DNA of 20,822 nucleotides from JBGTNQ01 sp964646785 (GTDB lineage: Bacteria > Patescibacteriota > Minisyncoccia > Phycocordibacterales > Zambryskibacteraceae), in the NCBI GenBank assembly GCA_964646785.1, contig CAZYGU010000016.1, positions 1 to 20,822 on the forward strand, in the 5' to 3' direction. The translations under genes were made by a program, and so were the position numbers. Shown in pieces: positions 5,666 through 12,222 of this stretch; the stretch's first letter is position 1; each line of letters starts with the position of its first letter. Under the pieces are notes generated by a model that was given only the letters and a program-made list of their open reading frames with translations, ran no database searches and was not told where the DNA came from.

Positions 5666-7249
5666 ATGACACAAGATAGGGCGCTTTCAATACTCAAATC
5701 GGGAGGGAATGTATTTCTTACTGGCGAGCCTGGTTCAGGAAAAACGCATACGATTAATCAGTATGTTACCTACCTTCGTGAGCATGATATCGAACCTGCG
5801 ATTACCGCTTCGACAGGTATCGCAGCGACACACATTGGTGGCATGACGATCCATTCATGGTCGGGTATTGGAATAAAAAAAGTATTATCTGAAGTTGATC
5901 TTGATGCGTTGTCGTCAAATGAACGACTTTCAAAACGCGCACTTAAAACACAGATACTTATTATTGATGAAATATCAATGCTTGATGCACAAACACTGAG
6001 TGCTATTGATTCATCACTTAAAGCCCTTCGAAGAAACGAGGAACCGTTTGGCGGTATGCAAGTAATTTTTGTGGGGGATTTTTTTCAACTTCCTCCAATT
6101 ACCCGATATGGAGAATCTCAATCTCAGTTTGCGTTTAGGTCACCTGCATGGGATGCTGCGGCACCACTTGTGTGTTATATCACAGAACAGCATCGACAAG
6201 AGGATGGTCAATTTCTCTCTTTCCTTTCTGCGATTCGAAGTGGTGAGCTTCATGAAGATCATGAAGAGCTACTGTCATCACGAATGCATGATGGAAAATC
6301 GGCTGGAGTACATACACGNNNNNNNNNNNNNNNNNNNNNNNNNNNNNNNNNNNNNNNNNNNNNNNNNNNNNNNNNNNNNNNNNNNNNNNNNNNNNNNNNN
6401 NNNNNNNNNNNNNNNNNNGGTGTTGTAACAAGTTTTTCTGCTTCAGGAAACCCAATTATTAAAACAAAAGGAGGAAAAATTATTGAGGTGTTGCCAGCTG
6501 AATGGAATATTATGGATGGATCACGAACTCTTGCGACTATCAGTCAGATACCGCTTCGGCTTGCATGGGCTATCACAGTTCATAAAAGCCAAGGAATGAC
6601 ACTCGATGCGGCAGTTGTTGATTTATCACAGGCATTTGAATATGGACAAGGATACGTAGCTCTCTCACGTGTGCGTACACTTGATGGTTTGTTTTTGCTT
6701 GGATACAACAGACGAGCACTTGAAGTGCACCCAGAAATAGTATCCATTGATCAATCACTTCGAGAGACTTCAGAGAAGGCAGAAATAGCATTTGAGCATA
6801 TAGAAGGGAAGGAACTTGAAGTAATGTATAGGAATTTTATTCTTGCGTGTGGGGGGACAGAAGATGTTCAGTCGCTAGAGAAGAAAGCAAAAAAGAAGAT
6901 ATCACGGAAAAAAGTTCCTGGTATGACTACATATGATAAAACTCTTGAATTACTTCATGAAGGAAAAACTCTAACTGATATCGCTGAGGAACGGGTTATT
7001 ACATTCGGCACAGTCATCTCTCATGTTGAAGAATTGTTTATGAAAGGAAAAATTTCATTTAAAGATATAAAAAATCTTATTCCAAAAAAGCTGATGAAGG
7101 AAATTCCAGCTATTCATAAATTATTTGTTTCTCTCGATACCGAAAAACTTACACCTGTATTTGAGAAAGCAAAAGGAAAGTATTCTTTTGATGATTTAAA
7201 GCTTGCTCGATTGTATATGTATGCAGAAAAGAATATTAAAAATATATAA
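5666..7249 (+). CDS. PIF1-like ATP-dependent DNA helicase with C-terminal HTH, interrupted by a gap
   Basis: Superfamily 1B helicase, expected to unwind DNA 5' to 3'. Walker A is GEPGSGKTHTI (residues about 19-29), followed by ASTGIAATHIGGMTIHSW (motif Ia), Walker B IIDEISML (about 99-106), the PIF1 signature VIFVGDFFQLPPI and YITEQHRQ. After the gap come VVTSFSASGNP, AITVHKSQGMTLDAAVVDL and GYVALSRVRTLDGLFLLG (motifs V and VI). The C-terminus has a second region, TYDKTLELLHEGKTLTDIAE with IDEERV-like HTH spacing, similar to the helix-turn-helix found at the ends of RecQ and PIF1-like proteins. The 100-N run replaces the segment after VHT, where roughly 80-110 residues are normally found. The frame across it is therefore not reliable. 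The start is placed by the TACAAT box. Confidence 0.9.
   Translation: MTQDRALSILKSGGNVFLTGEPGSGKTHTINQYVTYLREHDIEPAITASTGIAATHIGGMTIHSWSGIGIKKVLSEVDLDALSSNERLSKRALKTQILIIDEISMLDAQTLSAIDSSLKALRRNEEPFGGMQVIFVGDFFQLPPITRYGESQSQFAFRSPAWDAAAPLVCYITEQHRQEDGQFLSFLSAIRSGELHEDHEELLSSRMHDGKSAGVHTXXXXXXXXXXXXXXXXXXXXXXXXXXXXXXXXXXGVVTSFSASGNPIIKTKGGKIIEVLPAEWNIMDGSRTLATISQIPLRLAWAITVHKSQGMTLDAAVVDLSQAFEYGQGYVALSRVRTLDGLFLLGYNRRALEVHPEIVSIDQSLRETSEKAEIAFEHIEGKELEVMYRNFILACGGTEDVQSLEKKAKKKISRKKVPGMTTYDKTLELLHEGKTLTDIAEERVITFGTVISHVEELFMKGKISFKDIKNLIPKKLMKEIPAIHKLFVSLDTEKLTPVFEKAKGKYSFDDLKLARLYMYAEKNIKNI
6319..6418. other. Assembly gap (100 N) inside the PIF1-like helicase
   Basis: Exactly 100 N, a placeholder. 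The missing part corresponds to the region between motif IV and the conserved 'NG..G.V..F' segment, which is longer than 33 residues in relatives. Confidence 0.95.
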
Positions 7250-7256
7250 AAAGTAT

Positions 7257-7274
7257 CCCCGAGTATACTCGGGG
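7257..7274 (-). terminator. Terminator of the lipoprotein-like gene
   Basis: The palindrome CCCCGAGTATACTCGGGG lies between the convergent helicase and lipoprotein-like genes. Only the minus strand has a U-rich tail (ATACTTTTT), so it mainly serves the minus-strand gene. On the plus strand it would act as a stem without a U-tract. Confidence 0.75.
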
Positions 7275-7284
7275 ACACAGTCTG

Positions 7285-7683
7285 CTACTTGAAGTCGCTT
7301 GCTGAAAACGTGATCTGTGCGATCCGCGATTCATCGCCGGAAACATTTTTCGGTTTGCTTGCAATCTTCGTTCGAAGATTTACCGCATGAACTGAAAATT
7401 GTTGATGGCAATAGTCGGGACTTGTTGGATCATATGAACCAGGACTTGGATCTTTACAGAAAACTCGTGCCTCGTACAAATGTGATCCACTGGGCTCAAG
7501 TACAGGATCCTGTAAGACACTTGCAACGTACACTTGAATCTTGTCAGGTGATCTGTTTAGTACTGAGAGCATGAATCTTCCACTCCTTAGTGGAGTGCAT
7601 GCTCCGAAGACACAAGTTGCTGCCATGATGAGTATTGCGATTCCAAAGACCCATCGAAAGGGGATGCGTTCGCTCTGAGGCAT
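7285..7683 (-). CDS. Putative small lipoprotein or anchored envelope protein, 132 residues
   Basis: The N-terminus has a basic start, then a hydrophobic stretch WVFGIAILIMAATCVFGACT. The end (VFGAC) resembles a lipobox, though Phe at -3 is unusual, so it could instead be an uncleaved anchor. The rest is polar, with FMLSVLNRSPDKIQVYVASV and two further cysteines (VFCKDP, DYCHQQ) that could form a disulfide. No family is recognised. A good Shine-Dalgarno sequence, AGGAG, lies 5 nt before the ATG. A promoter overlaps the end of the ABC-transporter terminator, and the CCCCGAG palindrome follows. Base composition appears more GC-rich than the plus-strand genes. Confidence 0.65.
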   Translation of the reverse strand: MPQSERIPFRWVFGIAILIMAATCVFGACTPLRSGRFMLSVLNRSPDKIQVYVASVLQDPVLEPSGSHLYEARVFCKDPSPGSYDPTSPDYCHQQFSVHAVNLRTKIASKPKNVSGDESRIAQITFSASDFK

Positions 7684-7721
7684 AGTGACTCCTAGTTGTA
7701 GAAGGGTTATTTCCAGAAAAA

Positions 7722-7750
7722 TTTATACAACATTTTATACAAAAAAACAA
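7722..7750 (-). promoter_or_regulatory. Promoter of the lipoprotein-like gene, embedded in the ABC terminator tail
   Basis: On the minus strand TTGTTT (7750-7745) is followed by a 17-base spacer and TATAAA (7727-7722). The -35 box and spacer use the T-tract of the upstream terminator. Confidence 0.5.
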
Positions 7751-7781
7751 CCCCCCAACAGAAATGTATTCTGTTGGGGGG
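7751..7781 (-). terminator. ABC transporter intrinsic terminator
   Basis: CCCCCCAACAGAA (7751-7763) pairs with TTCTGTTGGGGGG (7769-7781) around a 5-nt loop. On the minus strand it runs into TTGTTTTTTT. A second small hairpin (GACTCC/GGAGTC, 7784-7800) touches the stop codon of the gene. Confidence 0.88.
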
Positions 7782-7799
7782 ATGACTCCGTGAAGGAGT

Positions 7800-9602
7800 C
7801 TAATTGATGATAACCGCTTGATGTGACACGAGCTCTTGATACGTTGGACTGTTGTACATGAGTTCATCATGTGTACCAACGGCAATGATTGTTCCGTGAT
7901 CAAAAACAACAATTTTATCTGCGTCTTTGATCGTTGAAAGTCGGTGTGCGATATAGATTGCTGTACGACCCTCAGCGGCACGATCGATTGCTTCTTTGAT
8001 GTAAGCTTCGTTCTCAGCATCGAGACTCGATGTAGCTTCATCAAAAATGAGAATTGATGGATCTTTCGCAAGAGCACGTGCGATTGCAACTCTTTGCCTC
8101 TGTCCACCAGAAAGTTGGGCTCCGTTTTCTCCAATCCAAGTATCCCAACGTTCTTCGTAATCATCGATGAATTGATCCATGCGTGTGATTACTGCAAGTC
8201 GATCGAGCTCCTCGTCTGTAAGAAGTCTGTTCTCGCCAAGTCCGAGAGATATGTTACTCCGGATTGTGTCATCGAAAAGCCAGATATCCTGATTAACGAC
8301 ACCAACCTTCTGCCGAAATCCTTCAAGATCAAGGTCGCGAAGATTAATTCCATCAATGAGGATTTCACCAACATCAGGATCTTGACCACGAAGAAGGAGG
8401 AGAGCTGTTGTTGATTTGCCGGCACCAGATGGTCCAACAAATGCAACTCGTTCACCTGGCTTAATCGAGAGGTTGATGTCTCTTAGTGCCATTTTGCTTC
8501 CAACTTTCTTCTTGTTCTTCTTCTCTTTACTACGAGGGATGTAACAACGTTCAGAGTAGGTGAATCCAACGTTTTTGATTTCGATAGCGCCGCAGATTGA
8601 TTCTGCAGAAATCGGATGTGGATTCACTACAACGTCGCTTGTCATATCGAGCATTGCGAAGTATTTCATCGCACGTGTCCGAGCATCAAGAAGGCTTCTC
8701 TGTATGTTATTAAGAGTAGATATGTCACCAAACGCTCTGTTTACCCAGAGCATAATAGTGACAATCGAGCCAACTTGAAGATTTCCCTTGTAGGTCAAGT
8801 AGGCTGCTGTGCCAAACGATGCTGTTTGAAAGAAACTCACAACGAGCCCTGTGCCAAATCTCCTTGAGGTTGAATAGCGAGACTGTACATGTTTCCATGA
8901 TGCAATTCGCTTTTCATATCGATCGTCGAGATCTTTGATTGTTTCTGATTCGGCAGCTTGTAAGCTAACGACTGGTGCATTACTTACTGCTTCGAACCAT
9001 CTTTTTCGAGTACCTTGACCAACATCTCGATCCTTCATCATTTCAGGGATGAACTTCTGATTCGTTCGTATGCTCACGTATGTATACGAAGCAAATCCCA
9101 AAATGACAACAAGACCAACTGGAACAGAAAGCCATAACACAGCAAGTGCTGCTATTGGGAGTGATATGACGATAGGGAATGCCTGGTAGATCCCCATGTT
9201 GATGAGTTCTATCATTGCGCTTTGCCCTTCCGAAACAACACTGTTTGTGAGTCCAGTGTGTTCGTTTTTGTGCTGTCCAACTGAGAACGAAAACAACTTC
9301 TCAGAAGTTTTTCGGGCAAGATACTTACTGGTGTCCATATCGAAATATTTAATTTCGTATTGACCCTTAACCCAGCCGATTGTGTTCACAGCAAGACCTG
9401 TGATGTACGAGAGTACAATCAAGGTAAGAGTGAACGATAGAGACTTGTCAGTGGTACTCAAAATCGAGCTAATCGCTCGACCATACAAGTATGGTTGTGC
9501 GAGTGCGATGATTTGAATGACCACTTCAAAACCAAGAATGATAGTGATGGCTTTGTGAAAAGGTTGGAAGATTCTCCAAACCTTTTGAGCGAGTTCGAGC
9601 AT
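7800..9602 (-). CDS. ABC transporter half-molecule (ABCB/MsbA-type exporter)
   Basis: 600-residue membrane protein with an N-terminal six-helix ABC exporter domain (residues about 15-320) fused to an ATPase domain, expected to work as a dimer. The ATPase shows Walker A GPSGAGKST (about residue 391), the Q-loop VVNQDIWLFDDTI, signature LSGGQRQRVAIARAL (about 497), Walker B ILIFDEATSSLD (about 515) and the H-loop YIAHRLSTI (about 548). A basic insertion, RSKEKKNKKKVGSK, precedes Walker A. The exported substrate cannot be read from sequence; lipids, peptides or drugs are typical. It starts at ATG 9602 with GAGGT 5 nt upstream, has a consensus promoter (TTGACA-17-TATAGT), and ends at a strong terminator. 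It appears monocistronic. Confidence 0.93.
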   Translation of the reverse strand: MLELAQKVWRIFQPFHKAITIILGFEVVIQIIALAQPYLYGRAISSILSTTDKSLSFTLTLIVLSYITGLAVNTIGWVKGQYEIKYFDMDTSKYLARKTSEKLFSFSVGQHKNEHTGLTNSVVSEGQSAMIELINMGIYQAFPIVISLPIAALAVLWLSVPVGLVVILGFASYTYVSIRTNQKFIPEMMKDRDVGQGTRKRWFEAVSNAPVVSLQAAESETIKDLDDRYEKRIASWKHVQSRYSTSRRFGTGLVVSFFQTASFGTAAYLTYKGNLQVGSIVTIMLWVNRAFGDISTLNNIQRSLLDARTRAMKYFAMLDMTSDVVVNPHPISAESICGAIEIKNVGFTYSERCYIPRSKEKKNKKKVGSKMALRDINLSIKPGERVAFVGPSGAGKSTTALLLLRGQDPDVGEILIDGINLRDLDLEGFRQKVGVVNQDIWLFDDTIRSNISLGLGENRLLTDEELDRLAVITRMDQFIDDYEERWDTWIGENGAQLSGGQRQRVAIARALAKDPSILIFDEATSSLDAENEAYIKEAIDRAAEGRTAIYIAHRLSTIKDADKIVVFDHGTIIAVGTHDELMYNSPTYQELVSHQAVIIN

Positions 9603-9659
9603 CTATACCTCGTTGTGTGAGAACATGTTTTTCAAGCGGTTGTCAAAGAGCTACCACAT

Positions 9660-9688
9660 ACTATAGCAAAAAAAACCTTATTTGTCAA
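9660..9688 (-). promoter_or_regulatory. ABC transporter promoter
   Basis: Minus-strand TTGACA (9688-9683), a 17-base spacer, then TATAGT (9665-9660). The predicted leader is about 50 nt, ending in a Shine-Dalgarno-like GAGGT. Confidence 0.75.
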
Positions 9689-9705
9689 TGTATTTTTGCT
9701 GTATG

Positions 9706-9749
9706 AACATTCACATCAAGAGTACATAAGCGCTCTTGATGTGAATGTT
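9706..9749. terminator. 17-bp hairpin between the GNAT and ABC genes
   Basis: AACATTCACATCAAGAG (9706-9722) pairs perfectly with 9733-9749 around a 10-nt loop. It sits just after the minus-strand GNAT stop, as a terminator would, but the T-tract is on the plus-strand side and the minus strand has none. Direction is therefore left open. Confidence 0.6.
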
Positions 9750-9756
9750 TTTAGTG

Positions 9757-10344
9757 TTAGTTCATGTCTTTCTTGAATACCTCCCAAAGTGGCAGAAAAT
9801 TCTCTTTGAAAACTGCCATTTGGAATACATCAAGGTACGCTCCATTTCGGAAGGCGTGCTTCTTGAGACATCCTTCCTCTCGGTATCCGCACTTTTCAAG
9901 GTGTCCCTTGCTTCGTGGATTTGTCGAGTATACCTGTGAGCAAATCTTTCGAAGGTTGAGAGTGTTGAAGGCGTAGTCGAGAAGTATCATTTTTGCTTCA
10001 CTTCCGTAACCCTGTCGCCATAGATGTTTTTCTCCAATAAATGAACCGGTAGTGGCTACTCCATCAATGTAATTAATTCGATGGAGGCCTGTGACACCAA
10101 TCATTTGGTCAGTATCTCTAAGAGTAATTGCAAACACCACATCATGATGATTGTTTCTTCCTAGTGTTTCGTACCACTTCATTTCGTCATCAATCGTTGC
10201 TGGATATGAAACGGTGAGAAATTGCGTAACATCTGGATCGTTGATCCACCGTGTAATAAGCGGAAGATCTGCTTTTTCGATTGGGCGAAGATATATTCTT
10301 TTGCCCATACGAAATACTGTGGGTGCCTGCACGTTTTCTGACAT
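9757..10344 (-). CDS. GNAT-family N-acetyltransferase (RimJ/RimL-like)
   Basis: 195-residue cytoplasmic acetyltransferase. It begins with a RimL-type strand, KRIYLRPIEKADLPLITRWI, followed by MIGVTGLHRINYIDGVAT and the acetyl-CoA pyrophosphate-binding loop LWRQGYGSEAKMILLDYAF. The C-terminal part is LRKICSQVYSTNPRSKGHLE and KCGYREEGCLKKHAFRNGAY, typical of the family that acetylates ribosomal protein N-termini, polyamines or antibiotics; the substrate here is unknown. AGGAG lies 6 nt before ATG 10344. A minus-strand leader of about 225 nt, with a short ORF, a terminator and a competing antiterminator, lies upstream and suggests attenuation control, which is unusual for a housekeeping modifier and would fit an inducible protective enzyme. 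Confidence 0.88.
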   Translation of the reverse strand: MSENVQAPTVFRMGKRIYLRPIEKADLPLITRWINDPDVTQFLTVSYPATIDDEMKWYETLGRNNHHDVVFAITLRDTDQMIGVTGLHRINYIDGVATTGSFIGEKHLWRQGYGSEAKMILLDYAFNTLNLRKICSQVYSTNPRSKGHLEKCGYREEGCLKKHAFRNGAYLDVFQMAVFKENFLPLWEVFKKDMN

Positions 10345-10383
10345 GAATAACTCCTAAATAGGTGTGAAAGAACACGCTCCATA

Positions 10384-10416
10384 AAAAATCTCGGCTTTCA
10401 TGGAGCCGAGATTTTT
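10384..10416 (-). terminator. Attenuator terminator in the GNAT leader
   Basis: 13-bp stem: 10404-10416 pairs with 10384-10396, with core ATCTCGGCT/AGCCGAGAT and a 7-nt loop. On the minus strand it is followed by T6. It lies about 40 bases upstream of the GNAT start and downstream of the leader promoter, so it would cut transcription before the gene unless an alternative fold forms. The plus strand also has a T-tract. Confidence 0.8.
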
Positions 10417-10494
10417 CTAAAGTTTTTGCTAACAGGGGAGCTGTTAGACAATAAAACTATCTCGGCACCATATAAACATTGTGTTTGCTCCATG
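10399..10494 (-). promoter_or_regulatory. Antiterminator alternative fold in the GNAT leader
   Basis: On the minus strand CATGGAGC (10494-10487) and GCCGAGAT (10466-10459) flank a small hairpin (AAACA/TGTTT, loop CAA). Together they are complementary to the contiguous 14 bases ATCTCGGCTCCATG (10412-10399), which form the 5' arm and loop of the terminator. Pairing of both segments would give a three-way junction and prevent terminator formation. A further hairpin, CTAACAG/CTGTTAG (10447-10429), lies between. The match is seen directly in the sequence; the regulatory role is inferred. Confidence 0.65.
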
Positions 10495-10566
10495 CACAAA
10501 AGCGGTTCCTTTTGTGGTGGAAAGGGGACAAATATTCATATCTTGCTGTCGATAATTTCTGTTCAT
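10444..10566 (-). CDS. Putative 40-residue leader peptide of the GNAT gene
   Basis: A 41-codon ORF from ATG 10566 to TAA starts only a few bases after the leader promoter's -10 region, as other genes here do. It begins MNRNYRQQDMNICPLSTTKG and ends MFIWCRDSFIV. No known stalling peptide is recognised. Codons 25-36 overlap the two segments that can form the antiterminator, and its stop codon falls in the following hairpin. Ribosome position on this ORF could therefore decide between terminator and antiterminator. It could also be a chance ORF in a structured leader; 40 codons without a stop is suggestive, not proof. Confidence 0.5.
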   Translation of the reverse strand: MNRNYRQQDMNICPLSTTKGTAFVHGANTMFIWCRDSFIV

Positions 10567-10575
10567 ACCTAATTA

Positions 10576-10604
10576 TTATTACGTTAATAATAGCAAATAG
10601 TCAA
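10576..10604 (-). promoter_or_regulatory. Promoter of the GNAT leader
   Basis: Minus-strand TTGACT (10604-10599), a 17-base spacer and TAATAA (10581-10576). It predicts a start near 10569 and a leader of about 225 nt. It is back to back with the DEAD-box promoter, with 9 bases between the two -35 boxes. Confidence 0.7.
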
Positions 10605-10613
10605 TAGCTATAA

Positions 10614-10642
10614 TTGACATGGTGGTAGATATTTGCTACTAT
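10614..10642 (+). promoter_or_regulatory. DEAD-box helicase promoter
   Basis: Consensus TTGACA (10614-10619), a 17-base spacer, then TACTAT (10637-10642). The predicted start near 10649 gives a leader of about 100 nt that carries inverted repeats. Confidence 0.8.
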
Positions 10643-10702
10643 TGAAATCTAAGAAAATCTACTCGTTTCTCTCGAGAGTAACCAAATTACTCATCTCTCA
10701 CA

Positions 10703-10741
10703 GAGAAGATCTAAACCTTTAAGGACCCGAGTGATCTTCTC
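10703..10741 (+). promoter_or_regulatory. Leader hairpin around the ribosome-binding region of the DEAD-box gene
   Basis: GAGAAGATC (10703-10711) pairs perfectly with GATCTTCTC (10733-10741). The 21-nt loop carries the only Shine-Dalgarno-like site, AAGGA (10721-10725). An alternative 5-bp hairpin, TCTCT/AGAGA (10694-10706), competes for the 5' arm. It could modulate translation, for example with temperature; this is inference. Confidence 0.5.
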
Positions 10742-10748
10742 AATATAT

Positions 10749-12170
10749 ATGGAACATAACAGACCATCGTCTGGAAACCGTTTTGGTGGACCACGACGAA
10801 CAAGCCGTTTTACTAGTGGAACAAGTCGACCTCCAGTTTCTGGTGGGCGTACTTTTGGTACGCGTCCAGCTTCTTCATCACCATCTCGGTTTGCAAGAAC
10901 TGGAACTGGCGCAGGTGGAGCAGTATCTCGACCAGGTTATTCTGGTGGATACCGGGGTAGTTCATCTTCTTATGGTGCACCTCGTGGTGGACGAAGTTTT
11001 GGTGGTGGTGGCTATCGAGGTGGTCAACGTCGAAGTGGTGGTGGCCGTGGTAATCGTTTTGCAGGCCAGAAACTTGATATTAATTCATTTATTCAAAAAG
11101 CAGTTATTGTTGAAGAAGCAGAACATTTTGTTCCTGAACATACATTCAGTGAATTTCTTATTGAGGAAAAATTGAAATCTGCTATTGCTAAGAAAGGATA
11201 CACAGCTCCGACTCCTATTCAGGATCGTTCAATTCCACATATTCTTCATGGAAAGGATGTTGTTGGTATTGCAAATACAGGTACTGGTAAAACAGCTGCA
11301 TTTCTCATTCCACTTATTGATAAAGTACTAAAAAATCCAAAAGAGCGCATTCTTATTGTTGTACCTACGCGGGAACTTGCGACACAGATTGATCAGGAAT
11401 TGAAAGGGTTCACACCTGCAATGGGAATATTCTCTGTTTGCGCAGTGGGTGGAACATCTATTGTTCCCCAGATTCGTGATCTTAGACATGTAAATCAATT
11501 TGTTATTGGTACTCCTGGACGTATTAAAGATTTGATTGAGCGAAAGGCACTTGATCTTTCTCATACTAAAACGGTAGTACTTGATGAAGCTGACAGAATG
11601 CTTGATATGGGTTTTGTACATGACATGCGTTTCCTCATGACAAAACTTTCAAAGGATAGACATACACTCTTTTTCTCAGCAACAATGTCAAAAGAAATTG
11701 AAGCACTCATACATGATTTTCTTCGTGAGCCAGTTTCGATTTCAGTTAAAACACAAGATACATCAAAAAATGTTGATCAAGATATTGTTCGTATGAAATC
11801 TGGACAAGATAAACTACAAGCGCTTCATGATCTTCTTATTCAACCTGATTTTGATAAAGTAATTATTTTTGGACGCACAAAACATGGTGTAGAGTCTCTC
11901 TCAAAAAATCTTCAGAAAAGAGGGTTTAAGGCAGAATCTATTCATGGAAATAAAAGCCAAGCACAGCGTCAACGAGCACTTTCAAACTTTAAAGAAGGAA
12001 GGGCAACCATTCTTGTTGCTACAGATGTTGCGGCACGTGGACTCGATATTCCAAGAGTGAGTCATGTGATCAACTACGAGCTTCCAGCGACATATGATGA
12101 TTATATTCATCGTATTGGGAGAACAGGAAGAGCTGGAAAGACAGGGAAGGCGCTCACATTCGTAGACTAA
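10749..12170 (+). CDS. DEAD-box ATP-dependent RNA helicase with N-terminal Gly/Arg-rich tail
   Basis: 473-residue RNA helicase. Residues about 1-110 are disordered and rich in Gly, Arg and Ser with RGG-type elements (GYRGGQRRSGGGRGNRF). The core then shows the Q motif GYTAPTPIQDRSIP, motif I ANTGTGKT (about 175), Ia PTRELATQI, GTPGRIKDL, motif II VLDEADRMLDMGF (about 277), motif III FSAT, motif IV VIIFGRTK, motif V ATDVAARGLDIPRVSHVI and motif VI HRIGRTGRAGKTG. The protein ends nine residues after motif VI (KALTFVD), so the usual basic C-terminal tail is missing and the RGG region is at the other end. A GTG at 10731 lies 5 nt after AAGGA and is a possible alternative start. The leader is structured and has a strong promoter. 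Confidence 0.93.
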   Translation: MEHNRPSSGNRFGGPRRTSRFTSGTSRPPVSGGRTFGTRPASSSPSRFARTGTGAGGAVSRPGYSGGYRGSSSSYGAPRGGRSFGGGGYRGGQRRSGGGRGNRFAGQKLDINSFIQKAVIVEEAEHFVPEHTFSEFLIEEKLKSAIAKKGYTAPTPIQDRSIPHILHGKDVVGIANTGTGKTAAFLIPLIDKVLKNPKERILIVVPTRELATQIDQELKGFTPAMGIFSVCAVGGTSIVPQIRDLRHVNQFVIGTPGRIKDLIERKALDLSHTKTVVLDEADRMLDMGFVHDMRFLMTKLSKDRHTLFFSATMSKEIEALIHDFLREPVSISVKTQDTSKNVDQDIVRMKSGQDKLQALHDLLIQPDFDKVIIFGRTKHGVESLSKNLQKRGFKAESIHGNKSQAQRQRALSNFKEGRATILVATDVAARGLDIPRVSHVINYELPATYDDYIHRIGRTGRAGKTGKALTFVD

Positions 12171-12181
12171 AATCATAAAAG

Positions 12182-12207
12182 CCATATCAATACATGATGT
12201 GGTTTTT
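12182..12207 (+). terminator. DEAD-box gene terminator
   Basis: CCATATCA (12182-12189) pairs with TGATGTGG (12195-12202), one G-U included, followed by T5 (12203-12207). It lies 11 bases after the stop and runs directly into the next gene's -10 region. Confidence 0.65.
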
Positions 12208-12215
12208 GTTATGAT
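12207..12215 (+). promoter_or_regulatory. Extended -10 (TGT-TATGAT) next to the DUF2914 gene start
   Basis: TATGAT (12210-12215) with TGT upstream ends 7 nt before ATG 12223. It overlaps the end of the terminator tail. Confidence 0.5.
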
Positions 12216-12222
12216 ACAGATG

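Noticed and set aside
10384..10416. The hairpin as a simple plus-strand terminator
   Set aside because: The plus strand has a T-tract, but no plus-strand gene or promoter ends there, while the minus strand has a promoter upstream, T6 and a complementary antiterminator.
10501..10520. T-box motif in the GNAT leader
   Set aside because: GGAACCGC resembles part of the T-box sequence, but the rest (AGGGUGGNACCGCG) and a specifier stem are absent.
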